Of a stretch of DNA of 46,550 nt, positions 27,823-36,485 are shown piece by piece. Location of the stretch: contig CALBNV010000038.1 in the NCBI GenBank assembly GCA_937896895.1, positions 1-46,550 on the forward strand. The letters run 5' to 3'. Numbering within the stretch: the first letter of the stretch is position 1; every line of letters starts with the position of its first letter. The notes below the pieces were generated by a model that worked only from the letters and a program-made list of their open reading frames with translations, was not told the origin of the DNA and searched no databases. The position numbers and the translations under genes were made by a program. Source of the DNA: an uncultured Bacteroidales bacterium. GTDB taxonomy: Bacteria; Bacteroidota; Bacteroidia; Bacteroidales; F082.

Positions 27823-30800
27823 TTAGAAAACCATAATCTTTGTCGATTGTGTCTTGTCGCCGGCCTGGATGCGGACGATATAAGAGCCGGCTGTCAGGTT
27901 GTTGGCGTTGAATGTGACATCATGTGAACCTTGTCCGTAGTTTCCGAGGTTGCGGCTTGCAACCACACGGCCTGCGAGGTCATAGACATCGTATCTGACG
28001 TTTGCTGATTCGTTGAGTTCGAATCTGAGCTGAGCTGTTCCGACGACAGGGTTAGGATAGACATTCATCTGGATAGCTGTGTTGGCGTCAAGGCTGTTCT
28101 CATCAAGGCTGAGGATGTCCTTGGCTTTATAACTTTCGTTCTTGATGATGCCATTGCCGTATGTTGCAGCATAGATGATGCCATCGTTTTCAATACCGGC
28201 ATACTGGTTATAAATAGGTGTGTAGTAATTCTTTCCGTCGACGAATTTGACATCGTAACCGAACAATGTCTCTTTTGCTTCTCGATTTGCATATACGGCC
28301 TGTTTGAGGTCTGTCACAGGGACGGTGATGTTCCCGCTGTGTTCCCAATCGCCATTTTCAGTCTTGATATAGATACCGTGTTCTGTGCCAACGACTAAAT
28401 CTCCGATGGTCTTCTCTATCAGGCATGAATAGACAGGAGCCTTAGGAAGGTTGCCTTGTTTGGACACGAAGCTTGCTCCATTGTCTTCTGAAAGGAACAC
28501 ATAGTCGTTGTTGCCGTAGTTGCCTGTTGAGACGAGGACTTTGCCGTTGACTGCTGAGATTGCGGTGATTGCGCGGTCTTTGAAGAGACTGTTGTTGAGT
28601 GAGTCAAAAACAGTGATGCATCCTGTTGAGTCAACAGTAGCCAGCTCTGCTGTGACGGCTACTTTCAAGTTGCTGATTCTGTAGAGTTCGCCAGTTGTCG
28701 TGCCAACGAATGCAATGTCGCCGTCGCTGCTGATTGCCACTGCTGAAGGGATGCCGTTGATCTTGCCAATTCTCCACCATTCTGAAATCTCATCGAAATA
28801 GTGTGCGTTTCTTGTCATGTAGATGTTGTTTTCAACACCGCACACCAATGTTGTTGAGATGATGTCTTGGATGTCGAAAATCGAATCGCCAATGTTTACG
28901 TCGCAGGGAAGTACATATTTGAATGGGAATCCGCCGATATTACTGTGTACATCAACAATGTCGCCAGCTCTGTGGAGCGGGTTGTCGAAGACAGTCGTGT
29001 CGGCTGTCCCGAAATTAACAGAGTCAATTGCTGCATAGACGGTCGTCTTCAGAGAATATTCGTCATTGTAGTTTTCGTACATTGCGATAGGTGTTCTGAA
29101 GACATTCTTGTTCATGATGACCTTGCTCATTTCACTGCCTGTATTGTAGAAGTTTGCCATATCGTAGTCGTAACCTGATGAGTTTGTCCTATAGAGAGGT
29201 GTTGCGTCAGCTTCGTCTTTCTGCATGGCACCTGTTGCTGTCACGAACATGATATTCGGGTCGATTGTTGAGATGACGCACTGTCCGCCGGCGTATGCTT
29301 CTTTGAAAATATAGTGGCCGTTGACTGTTGCGGCACCTGTTGTGGGGTCATAGTTCGGGAAGATTGCCTCACCTGTTGTGACGTTGTTGATGTTCTCGTT
29401 GCCTTCCATGAGGATTGTGCCGTGGTCAAGGCAACCGCCGATGGTTCTGTTGATGCCGCCGCCGATGCCGACGCCGAACATACGGGCTACTGATGTGTGC
29501 TCGTCTTCAGTTGCAAAATAACGATTGCAGTTGGAGAATTTATATGTTCCTTGACTGAATGAGCCTTTGAACACTCCACCTTCTGTACCTACGAAGAAGA
29601 CGTTGCTGTTGTCGGGGTTGAACAGGAATTTCTGGATGCCGACATGGACGTAATCGAATGACCCTCCGATAAGCTGTTCGAGTTCGTTGGTCTCACCGTC
29701 TGAAATCATTGTCGGGATATAAATGCCATTGTTCGGGTTGCTGCCTGCTGCATATTCGAGGACCCACACGTTCTTGCCGCCGACGAGGAGCTTCTGCGGG
29801 TTGTTCGGGAAGACTTCCATAGCGTTGTCAATGTAACCGCGTGAACCGAACAGGTCATAGCTTGATGTTGCCGTGAGAGCCACTCCCCATGTGTTGCCGC
29901 CATCATTTGAAAAATAAATGTTACCTGTTGAATAATTAGTGCCAACGCCAATATATCCGACATACATATAATTCTGGTCTGATGGAGACATTGCCACGAC
30001 TTTTATTTCATCTCCTGCCGGAAGCATTCCTTCTTCCTCGCCGGTGAGGAGTGTCTTGGTTACTTCCTCGCCGTTCATGTTAATTCTGTACACGTCTGCG
30101 TCAACAACTGCCAAGCCTGCTCCGAAGCCGTTCATCTTGACTGATATCGCGTTGCCTTCGATGAGCATAGTCCATGTCTCGCCGCCATCAACGGTGTATC
30201 TGAGACCGCCGTTTGTGGCTGCGAAGATGTGGTTCGATGCTGTCCCGCTTTCGGCGAGTTCGTTTACAAATGCCCAGCCGTTGTCAGCGTCGGGGTTCGT
30301 GCTTGCAATCTGTTCTGCATTAGTGCTCTGGCTGCTGATTTTCCAGATGCCGTTGCCGACGAAACCAGTCTCGTAGCCGTAGTCAGACAGAGGATTTGTC
30401 ATTTGTGAATTGCGACCGTCGCCGGTTGCAATGTACAATACTCCGTCAACCTGAATCAGGTCGCTGATGAGCGCGTTCAAATTGCCTTGCATCTCTTTCA
30501 TTGTGATGCCGCCGTTTGTTGACTTGAAGACACGGCCACCCATTGTTCCGATGATGAGTGTGTTGTTAGTCTGGTCTGTCTCATCATAAAGCATGGCTCT
30601 CGTGAGTGCGCCGTAGTTGTCAGGTCCGACAACCGTCCAATCCGTACCGTCTTTCACGGTCTTTTGGGCTGCTTTTTGTGCTTTGATCAACAATGCAGGG
30701 TCGATTAATCCTGTCTCCTGATTGGTTCTGATGCTCTTCATGTAGGAAGAAACGGTAGCCTCTGATTTGCTTCTCGGAACGTATTTGCCTTCAGTTCCAG

Positions 30801-30879
30801 CATCGTTGGCTGCATGTCCTGCCTGTGCTAACACCATGGTTATCAGGAGCATACTTAATGGTAAAAGTCTTTTTTTCAT
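27823..30879 (-). CDS. Large T9SS cargo with BNR/sortilin-like beta-propeller repeats
   Basis: The 1,018-residue product has a signal peptide (MKKRLLPLSMLLITMVLAQAGHA). Its body has repeated Asp-box-like units: GGRVFKSTNGGITMK, GGLRYTVDGGETWTML, NIYFSNDGGNTWGV, VFLSEDNGASFVS. These are typical of exo-sialidase (BNR) and VPS10-type propellers. No complete sialidase active site (Arg triad with FRIP) is visible, so binding or structural display is more likely than catalysis. The type A sorting domain closes the protein (MNVYPNPVVGTAQLRFEL, YDLAGRVV, LTAGSYIVRI). A consensus promoter lies at 30931-30960. Confidence 0.88.
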   Translation of the reverse strand: MKKRLLPLSMLLITMVLAQAGHAANDAGTEGKYVPRSKSEATVSSYMKSIRTNQETGLIDPALLIKAQKAAQKTVKDGTDWTVVGPDNYGALTRAMLYDETDQTNNTLIIGTMGGRVFKSTNGGITMKEMQGNLNALISDLIQVDGVLYIATGDGRNSQMTNPLSDYGYETGFVGNGIWKISSQSTNAEQIASTNPDADNGWAFVNELAESGTASNHIFAATNGGLRYTVDGGETWTMLIEGNAISVKMNGFGAGLAVVDADVYRINMNGEEVTKTLLTGEEEGMLPAGDEIKVVAMSPSDQNYMYVGYIGVGTNYSTGNIYFSNDGGNTWGVALTATSSYDLFGSRGYIDNAMEVFPNNPQKLLVGGKNVWVLEYAAGSNPNNGIYIPTMISDGETNELEQLIGGSFDYVHVGIQKFLFNPDNSNVFFVGTEGGVFKGSFSQGTYKFSNCNRYFATEDEHTSVARMFGVGIGGGINRTIGGCLDHGTILMEGNENINNVTTGEAIFPNYDPTTGAATVNGHYIFKEAYAGGQCVISTIDPNIMFVTATGAMQKDEADATPLYRTNSSGYDYDMANFYNTGSEMSKVIMNKNVFRTPIAMYENYNDEYSLKTTVYAAIDSVNFGTADTTVFDNPLHRAGDIVDVHSNIGGFPFKYVLPCDVNIGDSIFDIQDIISTTLVCGVENNIYMTRNAHYFDEISEWWRIGKINGIPSAVAISSDGDIAFVGTTTGELYRISNLKVAVTAELATVDSTGCITVFDSLNNSLFKDRAITAISAVNGKVLVSTGNYGNNDYVFLSEDNGASFVSKQGNLPKAPVYSCLIEKTIGDLVVGTEHGIYIKTENGDWEHSGNITVPVTDLKQAVYANREAKETLFGYDVKFVDGKNYYTPIYNQYAGIENDGIIYAATYGNGIIKNESYKAKDILSLDENSLDANTAIQMNVYPNPVVGTAQLRFELNESANVRYDVYDLAGRVVASRNLGNYGQGSHDVTFNANNLTAGSYIVRIQAGDKTQSTKIMVF

Positions 30880-30930
30880 ATCACGTAATTTAAAAATTTA
30901 TTACAGATTATTATTCTAAATTCAAGGGTT

Positions 30931-30960
30931 CAAAAATACAACATTTTTTGTATCGCACAA
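30931..30960 (-). promoter_or_regulatory. Consensus Bacteroidota promoter for the beta-propeller T9SS cargo
   Basis: On the minus strand TTG (30960-30958), exactly 19 nt, then TATTTTTG (30938-30931). This is the full -33/-7 consensus, 51 nt before the ATG. It suggests strong, independent expression. Confidence 0.8.
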
Positions 30961-31010
30961 ACATTTTTTTCAAAATATTTTAAAAAAATTACCAAAATCC
31001 TAAAAATTTC

Positions 31011-31769
31011 CTAAAATCTCAACATCGTATCCTCAGGAAGCCAGCCCACACTGCCGTCAGCTATCTTGACTTTGTTCCAGTCGCCTTCGTTTTCTTCGAT
31101 TTCGACTTTTGTCCCTTCATGCAGGACAAACAGATCCACGCCGGAAGATGACGGTGAACTCTTGACTGTTATGGTCGGCTTCATGATAATCGCTTCGCCG
31201 TTTGATTTCATGTATCTGCTTTTGTTCGCGGCGAAAGCGACACTTGCAGCAAATATGACCAAAGCCGCCAAAGTTGTGAAGAACATGCTTTTCTTCACGG
31301 TTTTGGTGCGTGCCGTGATGTACAAGAACAGAGTCGTAAGCAGTATTGCAAAGACTATTATTGAGCATGTCGCCCAGCCATCGGCACTCAAGATGTTGCC
31401 TGCATTGTGCCACCATCTTGTCACGAAAAACACTGGCAAAGGCTCTATCTTGTCGGTAATCAGTGCGTTGGCTACCGAAAGGTTGTTCTTTATGTCTTTG
31501 TTGTTCGGCTCGTGTTTCAAAGCGCATTCATAATAATAAATCGACATCGGGATGTTGCGCAGCTTGAAGTAGGTGTTGCCGATGTTGTAATATAATTGGG
31601 CGGAAACATATCCTTCATCGATGATTCTGTGATAGATAATCATTGCTGAATCATATTTGCTGTCGTTGTAGTATGCGTTTGCCTTGGCGAACTCATCTTT
31701 CTGGAGCTTCTGCCCGTTTGCCAACATACATGCGAATCCCATCGCCAATACTAAAATATATCTTCTCAT
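31011..31769 (-). CDS. batE: Aerotolerance protein BatE (TPR and SH3-like)
   Basis: The 252-residue product has a signal peptide (ending near ANGQ), TPR repeats (about 25-105, e.g. AQLYYNIGNTYFKLRN and YYYECALKHEPNNKD), two membrane segments (about 132-152 and 163-182), and a periplasmic bacterial SH3-like domain at the C-terminus (TVKSSPSSSGVDLFVLHEGTKVEI, GWLPEDT). It is the last gene of the bat operon. Bat proteins affect aerotolerance in Bacteroides fragilis, and their biochemical role is unsettled. The ATG (31769-31767) overlaps the first unit of a heptanucleotide repeat array, which occupies the ribosome-binding region. Confidence 0.88.
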   Translation of the reverse strand: MRRYILVLAMGFACMLANGQKLQKDEFAKANAYYNDSKYDSAMIIYHRIIDEGYVSAQLYYNIGNTYFKLRNIPMSIYYYECALKHEPNNKDIKNNLSVANALITDKIEPLPVFFVTRWWHNAGNILSADGWATCSIIVFAILLTTLFLYITARTKTVKKSMFFTTLAALVIFAASVAFAANKSRYMKSNGEAIIMKPTITVKSSPSSSGVDLFVLHEGTKVEIEENEGDWNKVKIADGSVGWLPEDTMLRF

Positions 31770-31816
31770 ATCTTATATCTTATATCTTATATCTTATATC
31801 TTAACTCTTAACTCTT
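31768..31816. repeat. Heptanucleotide tandem repeat at the batE translation start
   Basis: Five perfect ATATCTT units (31768-31802) are followed by two AACTCTT units (31803-31816), all in the 7-nt register. On the coding (minus) strand this reads (AAGAGTT)2(AAGATAT)5 and runs straight into the batE ATG. There is no separate Shine-Dalgarno-like sequence; AAGAG within the units is the nearest candidate. Confidence 0.92.
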
Positions 31817-31828
31817 AAAACTAAACAC

Positions 31829-33661
31829 TCATTTTAAAACTCTTTCCGCTTTCGAGATGACTTCAACGCCTTTCTGATACAGCTCGTCCATCTTCTTGCC
31901 AGGGTCACCGGGGGCGAAACGCGCGTATTCGCAGCTGTTCAACAGGTCGATGAACTGATTGACAATGTCTTCCGGTGCTTTCTTGCTGAACATCATCTCC
32001 TTCACCGTTTCCATTGAGAGCTGGGAACGCGCGATGTTGAGCTTGTCGGAGATGTATCCCCAAAGTGCTTGTGCATATTCCTCGTAGAAATGTGACTGAT
32101 CGTTGGTCTTGATATAGTCGCAGGCTCTTTGGAGGCGCTTCTTGGCTGTCTTGGTCGCTTTTTTGTTTCTGACCAATACATCGTCCCTGTTGAATTTGCT
32201 GATCTTGTTGTGGATTATCAGACTCAATATAAACACGACTAATATCAAAGTGATGATTATGAAATACAACGGGGTTGCGAATAGAGTGCCTGAGAATCTG
32301 TGAAGTTTCGTCTCTGTCATGATGTGCCTGATGTCGGTGCCGATTACTTTGATGCTCTCTTGGCCACCGGCGTATATTATGCCTCCTCCTCCTTCGTTGG
32401 CGCTCTTCGCGACATTGATTTCATATTCCTCCGATGGCAGCGTAACATATCTTCCTTTGACAGGGTCGAAGTAGGAAAAAACGGTCTGTGATAGTTTAAA
32501 ATTCCCTGATACTCTCGGGATTACGACATACTCCGCCTTCTTTGTGCCGCTGATTCCGTAAGAGTTATTCTTTGTCGTCGTGGTTATTTTCGGGTCACAG
32601 ACCTCGAAGTCGGGCGGAAAGACTGGCTTGGGCATTTCGAGAAGCTCGATGTTGCCTTTGCCGGAAACGGTGTATGTCACGGTGAAAGCGTCGTTCGACT
32701 TCATGTCTGTCTTGTCAATCGTTGACGTGAAAGTGAACTGTCCGACCGCGCCCCTGAATGACGTGGGCTTTTCGCTGGATGGAAGCTGTTTCACCTCGAT
32801 GTCAATTGGCTGTGACTTGATTTCTTTTTTGACGTTGGTGTAACCGCTTCCCATCACGTCGCTGAAGAAGTCTTCGAACGGGTCGTTGGTGCGCTGCCGT
32901 TCTCTCTGTCTCCTGATTTGTGCTATGCAGTTGATGTCCAACGGGTCAATGGTCAACGTGCCTGTCTTTTGCGGAATCAATACTATTTCCTGGACTGTCG
33001 CGACGGCATATTGTTTGCCGTCACGCACGACGGATGACTGCTGCAGCGTGCCGTTGTTGTCGGTGACGTCTTTGGTCCAGAACCCGGCGTATGAAGGTGA
33101 CTTCGAGACTGTAAGCTGTGATATCGGTATCGTGTAATATATCTTGTATGTCAGCAGGATTTGCTCGCCGATGTACGCGGTTCTCTTGTTTGGGACGGCT
33201 TCAACGAAGACATCGCCCATGTCGGCGGTCTGGGACTCACCGCTGTTTTTAGGTGAACCTGAATGGACTGTGTTCCCGCTGCCAGCCAACACGGTGATGT
33301 CCATCGTGGTGCTTTTGATTTTTTTCTTGTCAATGGTGATGGTCGCCGCCGGAATCTTGAAGGTGCCTTCCTTCAACGCTCTCAGGTAGAACGAGTATGT
33401 GGTCTTGTTTGACCTCGTTATGGAGCCGTTGATGATTTGCACACTGGAGCTTGAAGACGAGAACGGCCCGCCCAAGACCTCGAAGTCAATGAAGTTCGGC
33501 GCCACGAAGTTGCTCCCGTTCCCGTCAAGTTCGTAGGAGACATTGAATTGCTCTCCGACCACGACCTGCCTCTTGCAGATGACGTTGAATGAGCTGTCAT
33601 CTTGCCCGAACGCCGTTACATTTAATAAAATCGCTGCAATCGCTATGAATATCTTTTTCAT
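31829..33661 (-). CDS. batD: Aerotolerance protein BatD
   Basis: The 610-residue product has a signal peptide (MKKIFIAIAAILLNVTAFGQ), a long periplasmic beta-sandwich region typical of BatD (GEQFNVSYELDG, TYSFYLRALKEGTFKIPAATI, YIGEQILLTYKIYYT), and a membrane segment at about 460-482. A cytosolic C-terminus of about 125 residues follows. BatD is thought to sit in the inner membrane with the VWA proteins BatA and BatB. It lies between batC and batE, with short repeat-containing spacers on both sides. Confidence 0.92.
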   Translation of the reverse strand: MKKIFIAIAAILLNVTAFGQDDSSFNVICKRQVVVGEQFNVSYELDGNGSNFVAPNFIDFEVLGGPFSSSSSSVQIINGSITRSNKTTYSFYLRALKEGTFKIPAATITIDKKKIKSTTMDITVLAGSGNTVHSGSPKNSGESQTADMGDVFVEAVPNKRTAYIGEQILLTYKIYYTIPISQLTVSKSPSYAGFWTKDVTDNNGTLQQSSVVRDGKQYAVATVQEIVLIPQKTGTLTIDPLDINCIAQIRRQRERQRTNDPFEDFFSDVMGSGYTNVKKEIKSQPIDIEVKQLPSSEKPTSFRGAVGQFTFTSTIDKTDMKSNDAFTVTYTVSGKGNIELLEMPKPVFPPDFEVCDPKITTTTKNNSYGISGTKKAEYVVIPRVSGNFKLSQTVFSYFDPVKGRYVTLPSEEYEINVAKSANEGGGGIIYAGGQESIKVIGTDIRHIMTETKLHRFSGTLFATPLYFIIITLILVVFILSLIIHNKISKFNRDDVLVRNKKATKTAKKRLQRACDYIKTNDQSHFYEEYAQALWGYISDKLNIARSQLSMETVKEMMFSKKAPEDIVNQFIDLLNSCEYARFAPGDPGKKMDELYQKGVEVISKAERVLK

Positions 33662-33712
33662 TTCCTCTTAACTTTCCTCTTTTAACTTTACTCTCTTAAC
33701 TCTTAACTAATA
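33662..33712. repeat. Heptamer-like repeat in the batC-batD spacer
   Basis: Read on the coding strand, the spacer contains AGTTAAGAGTTAAGAGAGT followed by AAAGTTAAAAGAGG and AAAGTTAAGAGG, just before the batD ATG. These are variants of the same AGAGTTA-type unit as in other spacers of the window. Confidence 0.65.
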
Positions 33713-34429
33713 TCACCAGTCTTTCTGAATCTTGCGTCTCTGCATCTTGGCAGCCTTGGCCTCGTTCATCTTGTCCATGGTGTTCTTCTCCTGTTCCTCC
33801 AAAGCCTGCAGCATCCTCTCGGCGTCTTCTTTCGACATCTGCTGTTCTTGTTGCTGCTGTTGCTGTTGCTGTTGTTGCTGCTCCTGCTCCTGCTGCTGTT
33901 GCTGCTCCTGCTGTTGCTGCTGTTCCTGTTTTTGTTGGTTTTGTTCTTGATTTTGATTTTGATTTTGGTTATGGTCTTGGTTTTGGTTTTGCTGTTGTTG
34001 CTGCTGAATAAGTTTCCGACGTGCATACTCCAGGTTGTAACGTGCGTCTTCGTCTTCCGGATTGAGTTTGATGCAGTTTTTGTAGGCGTTAAACGCCTCA
34101 TCATATTTCTGTTGCTCCATCATGCTGTTGCCGAGGTTGTAGTATGCGTCGGCTTCCATCTGTTGTGACACGTTCCTGTCGGTGACGCTCTTGAAGCTGC
34201 TTGCGGCCTCTTCGAATTTCTTCTGCTGGTAATACGAGTCACCAAGGTTGAATTGTGCCTTGTCGTTGTATTTCTTGTCAAGCGACTTCTTATACAACTC
34301 GGTCGCGGCGTCAAAATCGCCGTCCTTGTAGCTTCTGTTGCCCTGTCTTGTGAAATTTTCCTGCGCATTCGCGGAAGCTGCTGTCAGCAAAAACAAGGCT
34401 ATTATTTCTATTCTACTTGCTGTTTTCAT
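33713..34429 (-). CDS. batC: Aerotolerance protein BatC (TPR protein with Gln-rich tail)
   Basis: The 238-residue product has a signal peptide (MKTASRIEIIALFLLTAASANAQ) and three or so TPR units at about 26-130 (NFTRQGNRSYKDGDFDAA; AQFNLGDSYYQQKKFEEA; AYYNLGNSMMEQQKYDEA). A 56-residue stretch, 142-197, is almost purely Gln, Asn and Glu. A short charged helix ends the protein (KMQRRKIQKDW). BatC family members often have Q/N-rich linkers, but this one is extreme and is encoded by mixed CAG/CAA codons. The ATG at 34429 lies 17 nt inside the batB 3' end, indicating coupled translation; an in-frame TTG lies 12 nt further upstream. Confidence 0.9.
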   Translation of the reverse strand: MKTASRIEIIALFLLTAASANAQENFTRQGNRSYKDGDFDAATELYKKSLDKKYNDKAQFNLGDSYYQQKKFEEAASSFKSVTDRNVSQQMEADAYYNLGNSMMEQQKYDEAFNAYKNCIKLNPEDEDARYNLEYARRKLIQQQQQQNQNQDHNQNQNQNQEQNQQKQEQQQQQEQQQQQEQEQQQQQQQQQQQEQQMSKEDAERMLQALEEQEKNTMDKMNEAKAAKMQRRKIQKDW

Positions 34430-35477
34430 CTTTCGGTTCAAAGAATTTGAAATTTGTCTCCCAGGCTTTCTTTCCTGATGAAGTCAGAATTTCTATGATT
34501 AATAATAATATGGCGGCACCGATGAACCATTGGAATTGGTCGTCATAGTCGGTGAAGACCATCGACTCGAACTCGTTCTTGTCGGCTTTGCTGATGTCTT
34601 CGTATATCTTGTCGAGTCCGACGTTGGAGTTGCTGGCTCTGACGTAGATGCCATCGCCGATTTGCGCGATCTGTCTCAGCATGTTGTCATCGAGCTTCGT
34701 GATCACGACATTGCCTTCTTTGTCTTTTTTGTATCCTGTTTTCTTGCCGTACTGGTTGTAGAGTGGGATGGGGGTGCCTTCGTCGAGGCCCATGCCGATG
34801 GTGTATATCTTGATGCCGAGTTTTGCTGCCTCCTGCGCCGCTTTCACCGCGTCGCCGTTTTCGTGATCTTCGCCGTCGGAGATGATTACGATGGCTTTGC
34901 TGTTCTCGCTTTCGCCGAACGACTTGATTGCAAGCTCGATGGCTCGTCCCATCTCGGTGCCCTGTGTCGGGATGAGGTCGGTGTCAACGGTCGAAAGAAA
35001 CATCTTCGCCGCCGAGTAGTCGGTGGTTATCGGCAGCTGCACGTATGCGTTGCCCGCGAAGACGATGATTCCTATCCTGTCGCCGCCGAGTTTGGAAATG
35101 AGTTTGCTGATCGACTGCTTCGAACGCGCAAGTCGGTTGGGTTCAATGTCTTCCGCGTGCATCGAGTTGGAGATGTCGAGACAGAGGAACATGTCAATGC
35201 CTTCTCTTTTCGCCTTCTCCATCTTCGAGCCTGACTGCAGGTTCGCCGCCCCTAATATTAATAAGGTGATGATTATCGTGAAAATCACGAATTTCGTGTT
35301 TGCCCTCGCCGGTGAGAAATCCGGGACAAGGAACTCCCTGAGTTTTATGCTGGCGAAACGCATGAACTGTCTCTTGCTCCAAAATCTTATCAGGATATAG
35401 ACCGCCACAAGTGCCGGGATGACGAGCAGCCAGTACAGATATTGCGGGTTTTCAAATCTTAAAATATTGGGTTCCAT
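34413..35477 (-). CDS. batB: VWA-domain aerotolerance protein BatB
   Basis: The 354-residue inner-membrane protein has two N-terminal membrane segments (about 14-33 and 62-80), a von Willebrand factor A domain with the metal site DISNS (Asp101, Ser103, Ser105), a threonine-containing TQGTEMG loop and SDGEDHE, and a C-terminal membrane segment near 315-335. The Mg2+-dependent adhesion site is intact. It is probably a partner of BatA and of the MoxR ATPase. It starts 9 nt after the batA stop. Confidence 0.94.
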   Translation of the reverse strand: MEPNILRFENPQYLYWLLVIPALVAVYILIRFWSKRQFMRFASIKLREFLVPDFSPARANTKFVIFTIIITLLILGAANLQSGSKMEKAKREGIDMFLCLDISNSMHAEDIEPNRLARSKQSISKLISKLGGDRIGIIVFAGNAYVQLPITTDYSAAKMFLSTVDTDLIPTQGTEMGRAIELAIKSFGESENSKAIVIISDGEDHENGDAVKAAQEAAKLGIKIYTIGMGLDEGTPIPLYNQYGKKTGYKKDKEGNVVITKLDDNMLRQIAQIGDGIYVRASNSNVGLDKIYEDISKADKNEFESMVFTDYDDQFQWFIGAAILLLIIEILTSSGKKAWETNFKFFEPKDENSK

Positions 35478-35486
35478 GATGTTGTC

Positions 35487-36485
35487 TTAGTCCGTTAATG
35501 TTCTGAAAATTGTGTGCCTCAGCACGAAGTCTAACAGGAGTAATGCCAACGCCCACAGTACGAATGGCAGGAACTCCTCGTGTACGCGCTTGAACTCGTT
35601 CACTTCTATCTTGGAGCGCTCGAGCTGGTCGATTTCCGCGTAGATCTGTTCGAGTTTCTCGTTTGATGTCGCTCTGAAATATTTCCCGCCCGTCACATCG
35701 GCGATCTGTTGCAGCAGCGGCTCATTGATGTTCACATCAACCTGCTGGTATTGAATGCTGCCGAATGGGGTCTGGCGAGGGTAGGGCGCCTTGCCCCGCG
35801 TCCCGACGCCGATGGTATATACTCTGATTCCGAACAGCTTGGCCATCTCGGCGGCTGTCTCCGGGTCAACGGATCCGGCGTTGTTGTCGCCGTCGGTCAT
35901 CAATATCACGACTTTTGAGATCGCCTCGCTGTCCTTGAGACGGCTCACCGATGACGCGAGCCCGTCGCCTATGGCGGTCCCGTCTTCAAGCATGCCGCAT
36001 TTCATGTCTTTAAGCATGTTGAGCATCATGCCGTGGTCGGTCGTCAGCGGCACTTGCGTGAATGTCTCGCTGGCAAAGACAACCAAGCCGATCCTGTCGT
36101 CAGGACGCCCCTTGATGAAGTCGGCGCCTACCTCTTTGGCGGCTTCTAACCGGTCGGGCTTGAGGTCCTGCGCCAACATACTGCTTGAAATGTCAACCGC
36201 CATCACGATGTCAATGCCTTCAACGTTGATCTTCTGGTTTGTCGAGCTGCTCTGCGGACGTGCCAGCGCGATGAGCAGCAACACCAAGGCGCAAAGCTCA
36301 ATGGCAATTAGGATATGACGGCAGTAGGCACGCCAGCTCTTGGGCAGCTTGGCGAAGAAACTCGTGTCGGCAAATCTTACATACGCCGACTGCCTCCTGC
36401 CTCTGAAAATATACCATACGATTAATAACGGAATGATTATCAGTCCGTAAAGGAAATATGGCGATGCAAATTCCAAGGAACTCAT
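35487..36485 (-). CDS. batA: VWA-domain aerotolerance protein BatA
   Basis: The 332-residue product has the same layout as BatB: membrane segments at about 8-28 and 55-76, a VWA domain with an intact metal site DISSS (Asp98, Ser100, Ser102), DGTAIGDG and TDGDNNAG, and a C-terminal hydrophobic segment at about 307-325. BatA and BatB are paralogues. Its ATG overlaps the stop of the upstream gene by 4 nt (ATGA, 36485-36482), so translation is coupled. Confidence 0.94.
   Translation of the reverse strand: MSSLEFASPYFLYGLIIIPLLIVWYIFRGRRQSAYVRFADTSFFAKLPKSWRAYCRHILIAIELCALVLLLIALARPQSSSTNQKINVEGIDIVMAVDISSSMLAQDLKPDRLEAAKEVGADFIKGRPDDRIGLVVFASETFTQVPLTTDHGMMLNMLKDMKCGMLEDGTAIGDGLASSVSRLKDSEAISKVVILMTDGDNNAGSVDPETAAEMAKLFGIRVYTIGVGTRGKAPYPRQTPFGSIQYQQVDVNINEPLLQQIADVTGGKYFRATSNEKLEQIYAEIDQLERSKIEVNEFKRVHEEFLPFVLWALALLLLDFVLRHTIFRTLTD

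Noticed and set aside
27823..30879. Sialidase identity for the beta-propeller protein
   Set aside because: Asp-box-like repeats are present, but no FRIP motif or Arg triad arrangement is evident.
31768..31816. Possible CRISPR array
   Set aside because: The units are 7 nt without spacers, so this is a simple tandem repeat; no cas gene is present.
33732..34168. Cys- or Leu-rich frames opposite the batC Gln tract
   Set aside because: They are reverse readings of CAG/CAA repeats and have no independent support.
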